A stretch of 43,159 bases of DNA, taken from the NCBI GenBank assembly GCA_009845835.1, contig VXYV01000087.1, forward strand, positions 1 to 43,159, given 5' to 3'. Origin of the DNA: Gammaproteobacteria bacterium (lineage in GTDB: Bacteria; Pseudomonadota; Gammaproteobacteria; Pseudomonadales; Azotimanducaceae). Below are positions 36,325 through 43,159 of the stretch, one piece after another. A model generated the notes under the pieces. It worked only from the letters and a program-made list of their open reading frames with translations. It searched no databases and was not told the origin of the DNA. The position numbers and the translations under genes were made by a program. How positions within the stretch are numbered: the stretch's first letter is position 1; each line of letters opens with the position of its first letter.

Positions 36325-36813
36325 GTGTCACTTTTTGATCAAAAAGTGACTAACAATGTGTCCCCCAAAACCGACGCAGACCCTCGTGATATTTCTGCAG
36401 GTGAATGTCCTAACGCTAGTTGGGGAGGGTGTGTTATTCACGATACTAGTGATATCGATGAGGAAACTGGTAAATTAGGTGTTGAACGAATTATTATCGA
36501 TGTTCGCGCATATGAAGACGCCGATTGGATTCCAGATGAAGAAACCGTAGGGGTGATTGCAGAAGCTCTTATTCACGAGCGATTGCATTACCTTTGGCCG
36601 GTCAAGTATTTGGATTCTGTATTACCAGATGGAACGCCCGTGTACAAAGATGACGAAGAACACGAGAAAGTGAGAAAGGCGGCGAATCAAATCCTTAAGA
36701 GAGTTTTTGGTCGTTGGGGTAATCTACACAAGAAGATTGGAAAAGCATACCCACACCCCACGGACGAACTTGTTTGGATTGTACCGACGTGGCCCCTTTT
36801 ACCCATTCATTGA
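36325..36813 (+). CDS. HERLH-motif protein fused to an IS end (5'-truncated)
   Basis: 162 codons from GTG 36325, but the first 20 residues are encoded by the IS palindrome and terminal repeat. Native sequence begins near residue 21. The rest has EALIHERLHYLWP (81-93), with His84-Glu85-x-x-His88, the zinc-binding pattern of zincin metallopeptidases, in a predicted helix. A third ligand cannot be assigned. The N-terminal Cys-rich piece (GECPN, GGCVIHD) suggests the missing part was longer. The following gene starts 17 bases after the stop, indicating an operon. Expression now depends on the IS end or read-through. The enzyme assignment is tentative because HExxH also occurs by chance. Confidence 0.55.
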   Translation: MSLFDQKVTNNVSPKTDADPRDISAGECPNASWGGCVIHDTSDIDEETGKLGVERIIIDVRAYEDADWIPDEETVGVIAEALIHERLHYLWPVKYLDSVLPDGTPVYKDDEEHEKVRKAANQILKRVFGRWGNLHKKIGKAYPHPTDELVWIVPTWPLLPIH

Positions 36814-36830
36814 AGTTGAGACAGATCATT

Positions 36831-38168
36831 ATGAACAAATTAAAAATACGATTAGTTGTTGGAGTGTTAACTATCTTTGTTGTTGTTGGAATTGTTGCAT
36901 CTCCTCAAGTTGCGAGGGATTTTTTGAAAGACCAAACCATGACGAATGCAACAGAGATGTGGAAATTGTGTGTTGTCACTGATGAATTGGGTTGGATCAG
37001 ACTACGGGAGGATTGTGTTGAAAGATTCGATCAAGTGTTTTTACAAGAAGACTTCTGGGGATTCAATTACAACAACAGTCGTGAACTCATTACAGGATTT
37101 GCCCGTTCGTCATTGTTGCGCGTAGATGTGAACACGCGTTCAACATATCTACCTTATGACACACATTTTGTGGAGAATCGACCAACTCTTGCGGAAGTTC
37201 TTGATTCAACAAAACAATTGGAGCGTTTTCCTTTGATCAACAATGTTTTGAACACACCGCATTGTGCCAAACTAACGGAAGGATCATGGGAATTAGATAC
37301 TTCTTTGTATGATGTTTGTAAATCACGGGAACTCGTATTACATGCTTACTGGTTGGATATATGTGTAACCAACTTTAATTTACACCACTGGTGGAACAAA
37401 CCTGCTTCAGTCAAAAATAAGATTTCTGAAATGCACGGTAGTATGCCGAGACATGAGGATAAGCATTTAGGTTACTCCACTTTTTTCCAACTCAAAGAAA
37501 AAATTGAAGAACGAGATCGTTTTGAGAAGAAACAAGATACGGGATTACTAGTAGATTGGATAAACGCCAATTCTTCGTTACTCAATGAAACAACAACTAT
37601 TGAGCAACTGACTGAAATCAACCTCAAAAATCTTTGGATTATGAACCACTGCAAATCTTTCCCATACGATTCATATCAAGAATCGCTAGCTACTTTACCA
37701 CTTCTAGGCATATCAACTACCAAATTTAAGTCAAATATGCCGCGTGAATTGAGTACTATCTACGAAAAGTTGATGGGGATCGCAGCACGAACAGGCGATG
37801 CCTGGGCTATCAGGAGTATTAATCCCCCGACAGACTGGAACGAAGACGATGAAGTGGATGTAGAAGGTGATTTTTTCAACTTTGTTTTTGAATTTGACTC
37901 TCTGTTGTACCATCGTTATATGGCTTCCCGACGCTGGGGTTCAGAGTCGCGAGAAGAACGTCTTAAGCATGTGGTTCGAGCGTACGAACTGACAAAACAG
38001 CAATTTGGTGAAGACATTACCTTGCACCGTGTCGGTATCGATAAGATTTATTACCCCACACAACGTCTTTCACATTACGTTGAGCTGAACAGGTTCAAAT
38101 TTGTTCCCAGGATTAAGGATGAAATGTTGGATTTATTGGGGAATAAATCTGAAGTTACCGACCAGTAG
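36831..38168 (+). CDS. Signal-anchored protein of unknown function, 445 residues
   Basis: Start chosen at ATG 36831 because the frame further up (36774) lies inside the preceding gene. MNKLKIRLVVGVLTIFVVVGIVAS is a basic start plus one hydrophobic span, so the protein is exported and probably anchored. The remainder is soluble, rich in Trp, His and charged residues, with scattered cysteines (CVVTDELG, CAKLTEG, VCKSREL, DICVTNF, NHCKSF) that could form disulfides in the periplasm. No domain recognised. Residues about 225-306 are duplicated as a broken copy at 34978-35221. Convergent with prpD, 48 bp apart. Confidence 0.75.
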   Translation: MNKLKIRLVVGVLTIFVVVGIVASPQVARDFLKDQTMTNATEMWKLCVVTDELGWIRLREDCVERFDQVFLQEDFWGFNYNNSRELITGFARSSLLRVDVNTRSTYLPYDTHFVENRPTLAEVLDSTKQLERFPLINNVLNTPHCAKLTEGSWELDTSLYDVCKSRELVLHAYWLDICVTNFNLHHWWNKPASVKNKISEMHGSMPRHEDKHLGYSTFFQLKEKIEERDRFEKKQDTGLLVDWINANSSLLNETTTIEQLTEINLKNLWIMNHCKSFPYDSYQESLATLPLLGISTTKFKSNMPRELSTIYEKLMGIAARTGDAWAIRSINPPTDWNEDDEVDVEGDFFNFVFEFDSLLYHRYMASRRWGSESREERLKHVVRAYELTKQQFGEDITLHRVGIDKIYYPTQRLSHYVELNRFKFVPRIKDEMLDLLGNKSEVTDQ

Positions 38169-38216
38169 GTTAAATGTTTACATCATTGACGGAGGTGTAA
38201 TCGTTGCTAATCTTTT

Positions 38217-39674
38217 CTAGGTGAGAGTACCTACGAACAAATCCACAAACTGGTGCACCGGAAACGTACGTAACTTATTGGTGTCGCTACAAGCAGTCAA
38301 AATTTGATCGATACGATCTTTTGTAAAGTGTGTTTCTAAATTGTGAGTAAACTTCTCGATTAGTTTCGGAATACCTTCAGCCCTTCGGAAACGATGCCCG
38401 ATCGGATACTCCACTTCAACTGGACCGATCGCAGTACCGTCTTTGAACTTAATCTCAATACGATTAGCAATCGAACGTTTATCAGGGTCGTGATATTCTC
38501 GCGTATAGCGAAGATCTTCATTTACAACCATCAAGTTGCGTAGTTGATCGATTCGTGGATCGCTTGCAACTGCATCTTCGTAGTCTTCCGCCACGAGATT
38601 TCCTTTGAGTAACCCAATCGCAACCATGTACTGTAAACAATGATCTCGATCCGCGGGATTATTCAAAGGTCCAGTTTTACTAATGATTCGAATAGCGGAC
38701 TCATGTGTTGTCAATACGATCTCGGAAATTTCATCAATTCGATTGGTAATTTTTGGTGCAAGTTGAACCGCTGCTTCGACGGCGGTTTGTGCATGAAACT
38801 CAGCTGGAAATGAAATCTTGAACAAAATATTTTCCATCACATACGAAGTATACGACCGTTCAAATTTAAACTTTTTTCCTTTGAACGATACGTCGTAAAA
38901 CCCCCAAGTCGGTGCAGACAGAACACTTGGATATCCCATTTCTCCTTTCAATACTACTTGCGCAAGATAAACCGCCCGACTAGTCGCATCACCGGCAGCC
39001 CAAGATTTTCGCGAACCAGTGTTGGGTGCGTGTCGATAAGTACGCAGACTGGAACCATCTACAAAAGCATGGGAGAGAGCATCGATAATCTGTTCACGCG
39101 TACCACCAAGCAATTTAGTCGCGATGGCTGTGCTCGCTACTCTCACCAACAATACGTGATCGAGTCCAACACGATTAAAACTATTTTGTAAAGCTAAAAC
39201 CCCTTGGATTTCGTGTGCTTGGATCATCGCTTTTAGCACCGTATCCATAGTAATTGGTGCCCTATGTTCGTGAGTATGTTGCTGGCTGAGCCAGTCACAA
39301 ACACTCAGAATTGCCCCTAGGTTGTCAGACGGATGCCCCCATTCCGCAGCGAGCCATGTGTCATTGAAGTCTAGCCACCGAATCGTACAGCCGATATCCC
39401 ACGCTGCCTTTACTGGATCGAGTACATAAGAAGTCCCAGGTATCCTAGAACCGAAAGGCACAGAAGTTCCTGAGATAATTGGTCCAAGCAATTTGGTACA
39501 CTCGGGAAATTGCAATGCCAATATCCCACATCCGAGCGTATCGAGTAAACACAGTCGAGCTGTTTCGATCGCTTCGGAAGTTGGTGGACTATCGTTTACA
39601 ACGTAGTCGGCAATATCGACTAGAACTTGATCTGGCTTGGGGCGAATATTACTGTCGGCACGAGACTGACTCAA
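38217..39674 (-). CDS. prpD: 2-Methylcitrate dehydratase PrpD
   Basis: 485 residues. Dehydrates 2-methylcitrate to 2-methyl-cis-aconitate in propionyl-CoA breakdown. MmgE/PrpD family text: [33 protein letters not shown] near the N-terminus, [33 protein letters not shown], and [18 protein letters not shown], with the family's conserved Asp and His residues. Length matches E. coli PrpD (483). Last of thrH-prpB-prpC-prpD, 24 bp after prpC. No acnD or prpF is present, consistent with the PrpD-type rather than AcnD-type pathway. Its 3' end recurs in decayed form at 29836. Confidence 0.95.
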   Translation of the reverse strand: MSQSRADSNIRPKPDQVLVDIADYVVNDSPPTSEAIETARLCLLDTLGCGILALQFPECTKLLGPIISGTSVPFGSRIPGTSYVLDPVKAAWDIGCTIRWLDFNDTWLAAEWGHPSDNLGAILSVCDWLSQQHTHEHRAPITMDTVLKAMIQAHEIQGVLALQNSFNRVGLDHVLLVRVASTAIATKLLGGTREQIIDALSHAFVDGSSLRTYRHAPNTGSRKSWAAGDATSRAVYLAQVVLKGEMGYPSVLSAPTWGFYDVSFKGKKFKFERSYTSYVMENILFKISFPAEFHAQTAVEAAVQLAPKITNRIDEISEIVLTTHESAIRIISKTGPLNNPADRDHCLQYMVAIGLLKGNLVAEDYEDAVASDPRIDQLRNLMVVNEDLRYTREYHDPDKRSIANRIEIKFKDGTAIGPVEVEYPIGHRFRRAEGIPKLIEKFTHNLETHFTKDRIDQILTACSDTNKLRTFPVHQFVDLFVGTLT

Positions 39675-39698
39675 AGCTGTGACCGTTCCTGTTTAAAT

Positions 39699-40823
39699 CT
39701 AACGGTCTTCGAGTGCAATGTAAGGTCTCGGATCAGAACCAACGTAAGTGGCGCTGGGTCGAATAATACGATTATTACTACGTTGTTCCTTAACGTGTGC
39801 TGCCCATCCCGCGACTCGCGAACATACAAAAATCGGTGTAAACAATTTTGTGGGAATACCCATGTATCGATAAGCCGGTGCATGAAAGAAATCGGCGTTT
39901 GCAAACAATTTCTTTTCTTCTTTCATTGTTTGTTCAACCGCACATGCTAATTCGAACCAACTAGTGTCTCCATCGTGATTTGCTAGTTTCTTAGCCCACT
40001 CTTTGATAATTTCGTTTCGAGGATCAAATTCACGATAAACGGCATGCCCAAATCCCATGATCAATTCTTTGCGCGCGAGCATTTGTTTAACTTGCTGTAC
40101 CGCGTGTTCGGGAGAATCGAAACGTTCAAGCATTGCCATTGCAGCTTCATTAGCGCCTCCATGTAGCGGACCTCGCAATGAACCAATCGCCGCAGTCATA
40201 CATGAATGAAAGTCGCTTAACGTTGATGCGCAAACTCTAGCGGTAAAAGTCGATGCGTTGAACTCGTGTTCAGCGTAGAGAATCAACGACACATCTATGA
40301 CACGGGCATGCAATGCATCGGGTTCGAATCGATGCAAAGTTCTTAAAAAATGTTCGGCTAGGGAACGCGCAGGAGAAGAAACATCTGTCCGACGGTTATT
40401 GTGAGAGTAGTTATACCAATAATTCACAATCGAAGGACATGCCCCAAGAAGTCGTTCCGCGTTATAGTCTTGTTGCGAAAAGTCCGTTTCGGGTTCAAAA
40501 TTTCCAAGTAACGAGATGCCCGTACGTAAAACGTCCATCGGATGAGTCGTTGGAGGTAGGAGTTCTAACGTTTGCAGCAATTCTTTCGGCAAGTTGGTGG
40601 AAGCAAGAATTCGGTGTTTAAAGTCAACTAATTCTGTGGTGTTAGGAAGCTTATCGTATAGCAACAAGTAGGCAATTTCTTCGTAAGTTGAATGTTGGGC
40701 TAAATCAGTTATATCGTATCCGCGATAGGTCAATCCCGTTCCAGACATACCGACCGTACACAAAGCGGTTTCACCCGCCGACTGGCCTCGTAAGCCTGCT
40801 CCACCTAACTTTTTATCAACCAT
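39699..40823 (-). CDS. prpC: 2-Methylcitrate synthase PrpC
   Basis: 374 residues. Condenses propionyl-CoA with oxaloacetate. Citrate synthase fold with LRGQSAGETALCTVGMSGTGLTYRGYDI at the start, LRGPLHGGANEAAMAMLE (His of the first catalytic motif), MGFGHAVYREFDPRNEIIKEWAK (second His, family GFGHxVYxxxDPR) and the C-terminal Asp region. The short, hexamer-insert-free form and its place between prpB and prpD favour PrpC over GltA. Eight bases separate prpB from it. Confidence 0.95.
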   Translation of the reverse strand: MVDKKLGGAGLRGQSAGETALCTVGMSGTGLTYRGYDITDLAQHSTYEEIAYLLLYDKLPNTTELVDFKHRILASTNLPKELLQTLELLPPTTHPMDVLRTGISLLGNFEPETDFSQQDYNAERLLGACPSIVNYWYNYSHNNRRTDVSSPARSLAEHFLRTLHRFEPDALHARVIDVSLILYAEHEFNASTFTARVCASTLSDFHSCMTAAIGSLRGPLHGGANEAAMAMLERFDSPEHAVQQVKQMLARKELIMGFGHAVYREFDPRNEIIKEWAKKLANHDGDTSWFELACAVEQTMKEEKKLFANADFFHAPAYRYMGIPTKLFTPIFVCSRVAGWAAHVKEQRSNNRIIRPSATYVGSDPRPYIALEDR

Positions 40824-40831
40824 TTCGTATT

Positions 40832-41692
40832 TCAGTCCTCAGTTGAATTTATCGCAGCTTCCCACGTGTGATAGTCCAACATTTCGTAAAGTTCTTCCCG
40901 GGTTTGCATCTTACTCACGGTATCTATTTGTTTATTTCGGCGAATCGCACTATAGGTTTCAAGTGCTGCCTTAGACATGGATCGAAACGCTGAAAGAGGG
41001 TAGAGCGCTAAAGCGATGCCCATACTTGCTAACTCATCAATTGAAAAAAGTGGTGTCTTACCAAATTCAGTCAGATTCGCAAGAACAGGAACACTTGAAT
41101 GTTCTGTTATTTTACAGTACGTATGATAATCGTATATTGCTTCAGGAAAAATAACATCAGCCCCAACCTCAATAAATCTTGTGATTCGTTCAAGAACTTC
41201 TTCAAGACCAAACTGCTGAAACGCATCTGTACGAGCGACAATTGAAAATTTAGTGTCAGTTCGGGCATCGGTTGCAGCCTTCAGGCGATCGCACATTTCG
41301 TCAATTGATACGACTTGCTTATTTGGGAGATGTCCGCAGCGTTTTTGGCCGACTTGATCTTCGAGATGTACCGCGGCTACACCTGCTTGTTCCAATTCCT
41401 TTATTGTTCGAGCAATATTGAATGCACTTCCCCAACCAGTATCGATATCAACTAACAAGGGCAACTCTGTTGCATTCGTGATCCGATTTGCGTCGGTTAA
41501 AACGTCGTGTAACGAGGTAACCCCAAGGTCAGGTAAGCCGTATGAAGCGGCCGCGACTCCACTCCCTGAGAGATAAATACATTTAAATCCAGCCGCTTCT
41601 GCTAATTTAGCACAATAGGCATTAATCGTACCGACAATCTGTAGTGGTTTCTCGTCAGCGATTGCTTGCCAAAATCTACTTCCCGGTGACAT
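40832..41692 (-). CDS. prpB: 2-Methylisocitrate lyase PrpB
   Basis: 286 residues from ATG 41692. Splits 2-methylisocitrate to pyruvate and succinate. Isocitrate-lyase superfamily motifs: YLSGSGVAAASYGLPDLGV, LLVDIDTGWGSAFNIARTI (Mg-binding Asp), HLEDQVGQKRCGHLPNKQVV with the KRCGH active-site loop, and VIFPEA. Starts two bases after thrH, indicating tight coupling. Confidence 0.95.
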   Translation of the reverse strand: MSPGSRFWQAIADEKPLQIVGTINAYCAKLAEAAGFKCIYLSGSGVAAASYGLPDLGVTSLHDVLTDANRITNATELPLLVDIDTGWGSAFNIARTIKELEQAGVAAVHLEDQVGQKRCGHLPNKQVVSIDEMCDRLKAATDARTDTKFSIVARTDAFQQFGLEEVLERITRFIEVGADVIFPEAIYDYHTYCKITEHSSVPVLANLTEFGKTPLFSIDELASMGIALALYPLSAFRSMSKAALETYSAIRRNKQIDTVSKMQTREELYEMLDYHTWEAAINSTED

Positions 41693-41694
41693 GT

Positions 41695-42306
41695 CTAGAC
41701 CTGTAAACTCAGTAATTTTTCTAGTTTTTCTTTAAGTTGTTCGAAATTTTTAACGACCGCTATGTCCGGATGGTCGGCTACTACATTTGTGGGTGGATTA
41801 AAGAAAAAACCATGAGATGCTTCATTTATCATACCGACGTCGTTGTATGAGTCACCGGTTGCTATTGTCGAAAGGTTGATTGATCTCAACGCGCGAATCA
41901 CATGAGTTTTAGGGTCTTCTTGTCGGCGAACATAACCCACAATACTACTGTCTGAACTCAGTTTAAGGTGGTGGCAAAGTAAAAAAGGATGATTGAGTTT
42001 CGACATGATTGGATTAGCAAACTCGTAGAAAGTGTCGGACAGGATCATGACCTGAAAATTGCGTCTTGCCCAACTCAAAAATTCCTTCGCACCTGTGAAT
42101 GGTTCAATTTTTTCAACGAGAGATTGCAGATTTGTGTATCGAATTTGGTGTTCTTTCATCAATCTTAAGCGCATTCGCATAAGTTCTGCATAATCGGGTA
42201 TATCGCGAGTTGTTTTACCTAAATCCGGGATACCGGTTGCGATTGAGAGTTCCATCCAAAATTCTGGAACTAATACTCCCTCAAGATCTAAACAGAGTAC
42301 GTACAT
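41695..42306 (-). CDS. thrH: ThrH-type phosphoserine phosphatase / homoserine phosphotransferase
   Basis: 203 residues. HAD-superfamily enzyme like Pseudomonas ThrH, which dephosphorylates phosphoserine and can move the phosphate to homoserine. Motif I LCLDLEGVLVPEFW (DxE variant typical of ThrH), TTRDIPDYAELMRMRLRL, motif II ILSDTFYEF, and motif III/IV GDSYNDVGMINEA are all present. With serC in the window it could finish serine synthesis. Its fusion to the prp genes is unusual and suggests co-transcription from a promoter upstream of 42306. Confidence 0.93.
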   Translation of the reverse strand: MYVLCLDLEGVLVPEFWMELSIATGIPDLGKTTRDIPDYAELMRMRLRLMKEHQIRYTNLQSLVEKIEPFTGAKEFLSWARRNFQVMILSDTFYEFANPIMSKLNHPFLLCHHLKLSSDSSIVGYVRRQEDPKTHVIRALRSINLSTIATGDSYNDVGMINEASHGFFFNPPTNVVADHPDIAVVKNFEQLKEKLEKLLSLQV

Positions 42307-42367
42307 ACTTTAACTCAGTTGTTTCGACAAGACTACAGACTTTAGAGTACTGCAGTAAACTAAATTG

Positions 42368-42389
42368 CATTCGTCGCACGTGACGAATG
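42368..42389. repeat. Inverted repeat upstream of thrH-prpBCD
   Basis: Arms CATTCGTC (42368-42375) and GACGAATG (42382-42389) around GCACGT. It lies 62 bp before the thrH start and 22 bp after the DUF465 stop. It could be an operator for the prp operon or a weak terminator of the upstream gene; no T run follows on either strand. Confidence 0.5.
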
Positions 42390-42410
42390 GATTGTCTTCT
42401 TGCTTTGAGA

Positions 42411-42620
42411 CTAACCGTGTTCAGCACTGACGTGCTGTTTCTGCATATTCTCTAACCACACGATACGATCTCGTAACGACAGTTTTTTCTTTTTCAATCT
42501 TTGGATACGCATCTCATCTTCATGCCCAGTCTTAATGAGAATAGAGATGATTTCATCCAGATCTCGGTGTTCGATACGTAGCTGTTCGATTGTGAATTGA
42601 GTGTCGCTATCGTCGTTCAA
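42411..42620 (-). CDS. DUF465 (YdcH-like) small coiled-coil protein
   Basis: 69 residues from TTG 42620, chosen because GAGGAGG lies six bases upstream; the frame extends to 42677 without a ribosome site. The family signature is clear: LRIEHRDLDEIISILI, then EDEMRIQRLKKKKLSLRDRIVWLENM. Such proteins are short helical hairpins, abundant in Proteobacteria and without an established biochemical role. Confidence 0.8.
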   Translation of the reverse strand: MNDDSDTQFTIEQLRIEHRDLDEIISILIKTGHEDEMRIQRLKKKKLSLRDRIVWLENMQKQHVSAEHG

Positions 42621-42818
42621 GTTAAACCTCCTCAAGCGATGTAAGTTGACTGATAAATTGCAGGGTAATCGGTACACTCAAGCTTAGGAGTAAGCACGGG
42701 GTACAGATTAGTAATCTCATGCAAAAAAGAACAATGGAATTGTTCGGGAAGGATAGTGTGAATTTTCAAATTGAGATATTCGCACCCTTATATGTTACAC
42801 CAAAACTAAATAGATGGG

Positions 42819-43052
42819 TTAGAGGCGAGTTTCCCGAAACTCTAAATTCGATACCTGTTCAATCGCGAATCCCACTTTGTTAGCTGTGTACAACGCTAAC
42901 TCATTTTGAAACTCTACCCCACGCGCCGTCATCTCAGCATGAAGCTCATCAACGAACGCATCTAACTCCGTATGAAAGAAGAACGCGATATTTTGCGAGT
43001 TAAATTTTATGTAATGCTTTCCTAACCGTGTGTTCCAAGAATAAGCGTCAAT
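42819..43052 (-). other. Possible small gene without a standard start codon
   Basis: An open stretch of 77 codons reads IDAYSWNTRLGKHYIKFNS and later FFFHTELDAFVDELHAEM to a TAA at 42819, with protein-like composition. No ATG, GTG or TTG occurs before codon 41. The frame opens at ATT right after a TAA, with AAGG just upstream. Either it starts at ATT (known from infC), or its 5' end has been lost. The surrounding 42678-43159 holds no other gene. Confidence 0.35.
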
Positions 43053-43074
43053 TTACCTTAATTTTTAAGGTAAA
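43052..43074. repeat. Perfect hairpin before the right-edge promoter
   Basis: TTTACCTTA (43052-43060), loop ATTTT, TAAGGTAAA (43066-43074). AT-rich and followed by GTTTTG on the plus strand. It could be a weak terminator or an operator next to the promoter at 43091. Confidence 0.5.
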
Positions 43075-43090
43075 GTTTTGACTAAAAAAC

Positions 43091-43119
43091 TTGACTTTTT
43101 TTTTTTTTTTACGTATAAT
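43091..43119 (+). promoter_or_regulatory. Near-consensus promoter with poly-T spacer
   Basis: TTGACT (43091-43096), spacer of exactly 17 bp (43097-43113), TATAAT (43114-43119), pointing off the right edge. Fourteen of the 17 spacer bases are T (15 Ts in a row counting the last -35 base). The likely start is near 43126. The gene it serves is outside the window. Confidence 0.7.
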
Positions 43120-43159
43120 ATTAAAATGAAATTATGTTCTTTCACTAGTCAATCAAAAA

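Larger units (their letters stand above)
35222..36383 (+). mobile_element. IS3-family insertion sequence, copy 2
   Basis: 1162 bp with perfect 25-bp inverted repeats at 35222-35246 and 36359-36383 (GGGTCTGCGTCGGTTTTGGG at the left end). Encodes OrfA and a truncated OrfB. Relative to copy 1 it lacks about 103 bp between OrfA and OrfB, the deletion being bounded by a shared CGT. It keeps about 160 bp lost from copy 1. A perfect 24-bp palindrome lies at 36327-36350, just inside the right end. Its immediate flanks (GAAT on the left, TCGT on the right) do not match, but the left flank matches the outer flank of copy 1. A full-length element would be about 1.26 kb, normal for IS3. Confidence 0.92.

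Noticed and set aside
1-43159. CRISPR arrays, tRNA or rRNA genes, prophage genes
   Set aside because: Looked for; no regularly spaced short repeats, cloverleaf sequences, rRNA blocks or phage structural proteins seen.

Overview
The window looks like chromosomal DNA of a gammaproteobacterium with moderately low GC. The evidence is gene content and order: ffh-rpsP-rimM-trmD-rplS, xerD-dsbC-recJ-prfB-lysS, ung-yciO-trpS-scpA-scpB-rluB, yciK-ubiG facing gyrA, and serC-pheA-cmk-rpsA-ihfB are all gammaproteobacterial strings. prfB carries the standard autoregulatory +1 frameshift. Many genes appear to start at TTG or GTG. I cannot name the genus. No tRNA, rRNA or CRISPR array was seen.

Layout. 1-628: a membrane-anchored unknown protein running off the left edge, whose first codons come from an insertion sequence. 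601-1710: decayed IS3-type element, copy 1, minus strand. 2177-3772: a compact restriction-modification pair, a beta-class DNA methyltransferase and an HNH nuclease, meeting tail to tail. 3867-29760: the core block listed above. 29761-30377: noncoding, with a decayed prpD 3' end. 30378-34548: a minus-strand operon with a small membrane protein and two 602-residue membrane-anchored helical-repeat paralogues. 34978-35221: a broken duplicate of the gene at 36831. 35222-36383: IS copy 2, plus strand. 36325-38168: an IS-fused protein with an HERLH metal-site motif and a 445-residue anchored unknown. 38217-42306: thrH-prpB-prpC-prpD, propionate catabolism by the methylcitrate route plus a phosphatase. 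42411-42620: a DUF465 protein. The right edge holds a near-consensus promoter with a 15-T run.

How it fits together. The core block covers protein targeting (Ffh), ribosome building and tRNA modification, recombination and repair (XerD, RecJ, Ung, GyrA), chromosome segregation (ScpAB), and serine, ubiquinone and CMP metabolism. The accessory material lies at and beyond both IS copies. The two IS copies are inverted relative to each other. The outer flank of copy 1 and the inner flank of copy 2 share the bases GAAT, as expected if the roughly 34-kb block between them was inverted by recombination. The two copies have different internal deletions that complement each other.

The main oddities inside core genes are three. 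PheA has lost the recognisable prephenate dehydratase catalytic residues. GyrA has unusual residues at both quinolone hot spots. Ffh has SKTE in place of the TKxD guanine-specificity motif. The best candidate for an undescribed system is the three-gene operon at 30378-34548.
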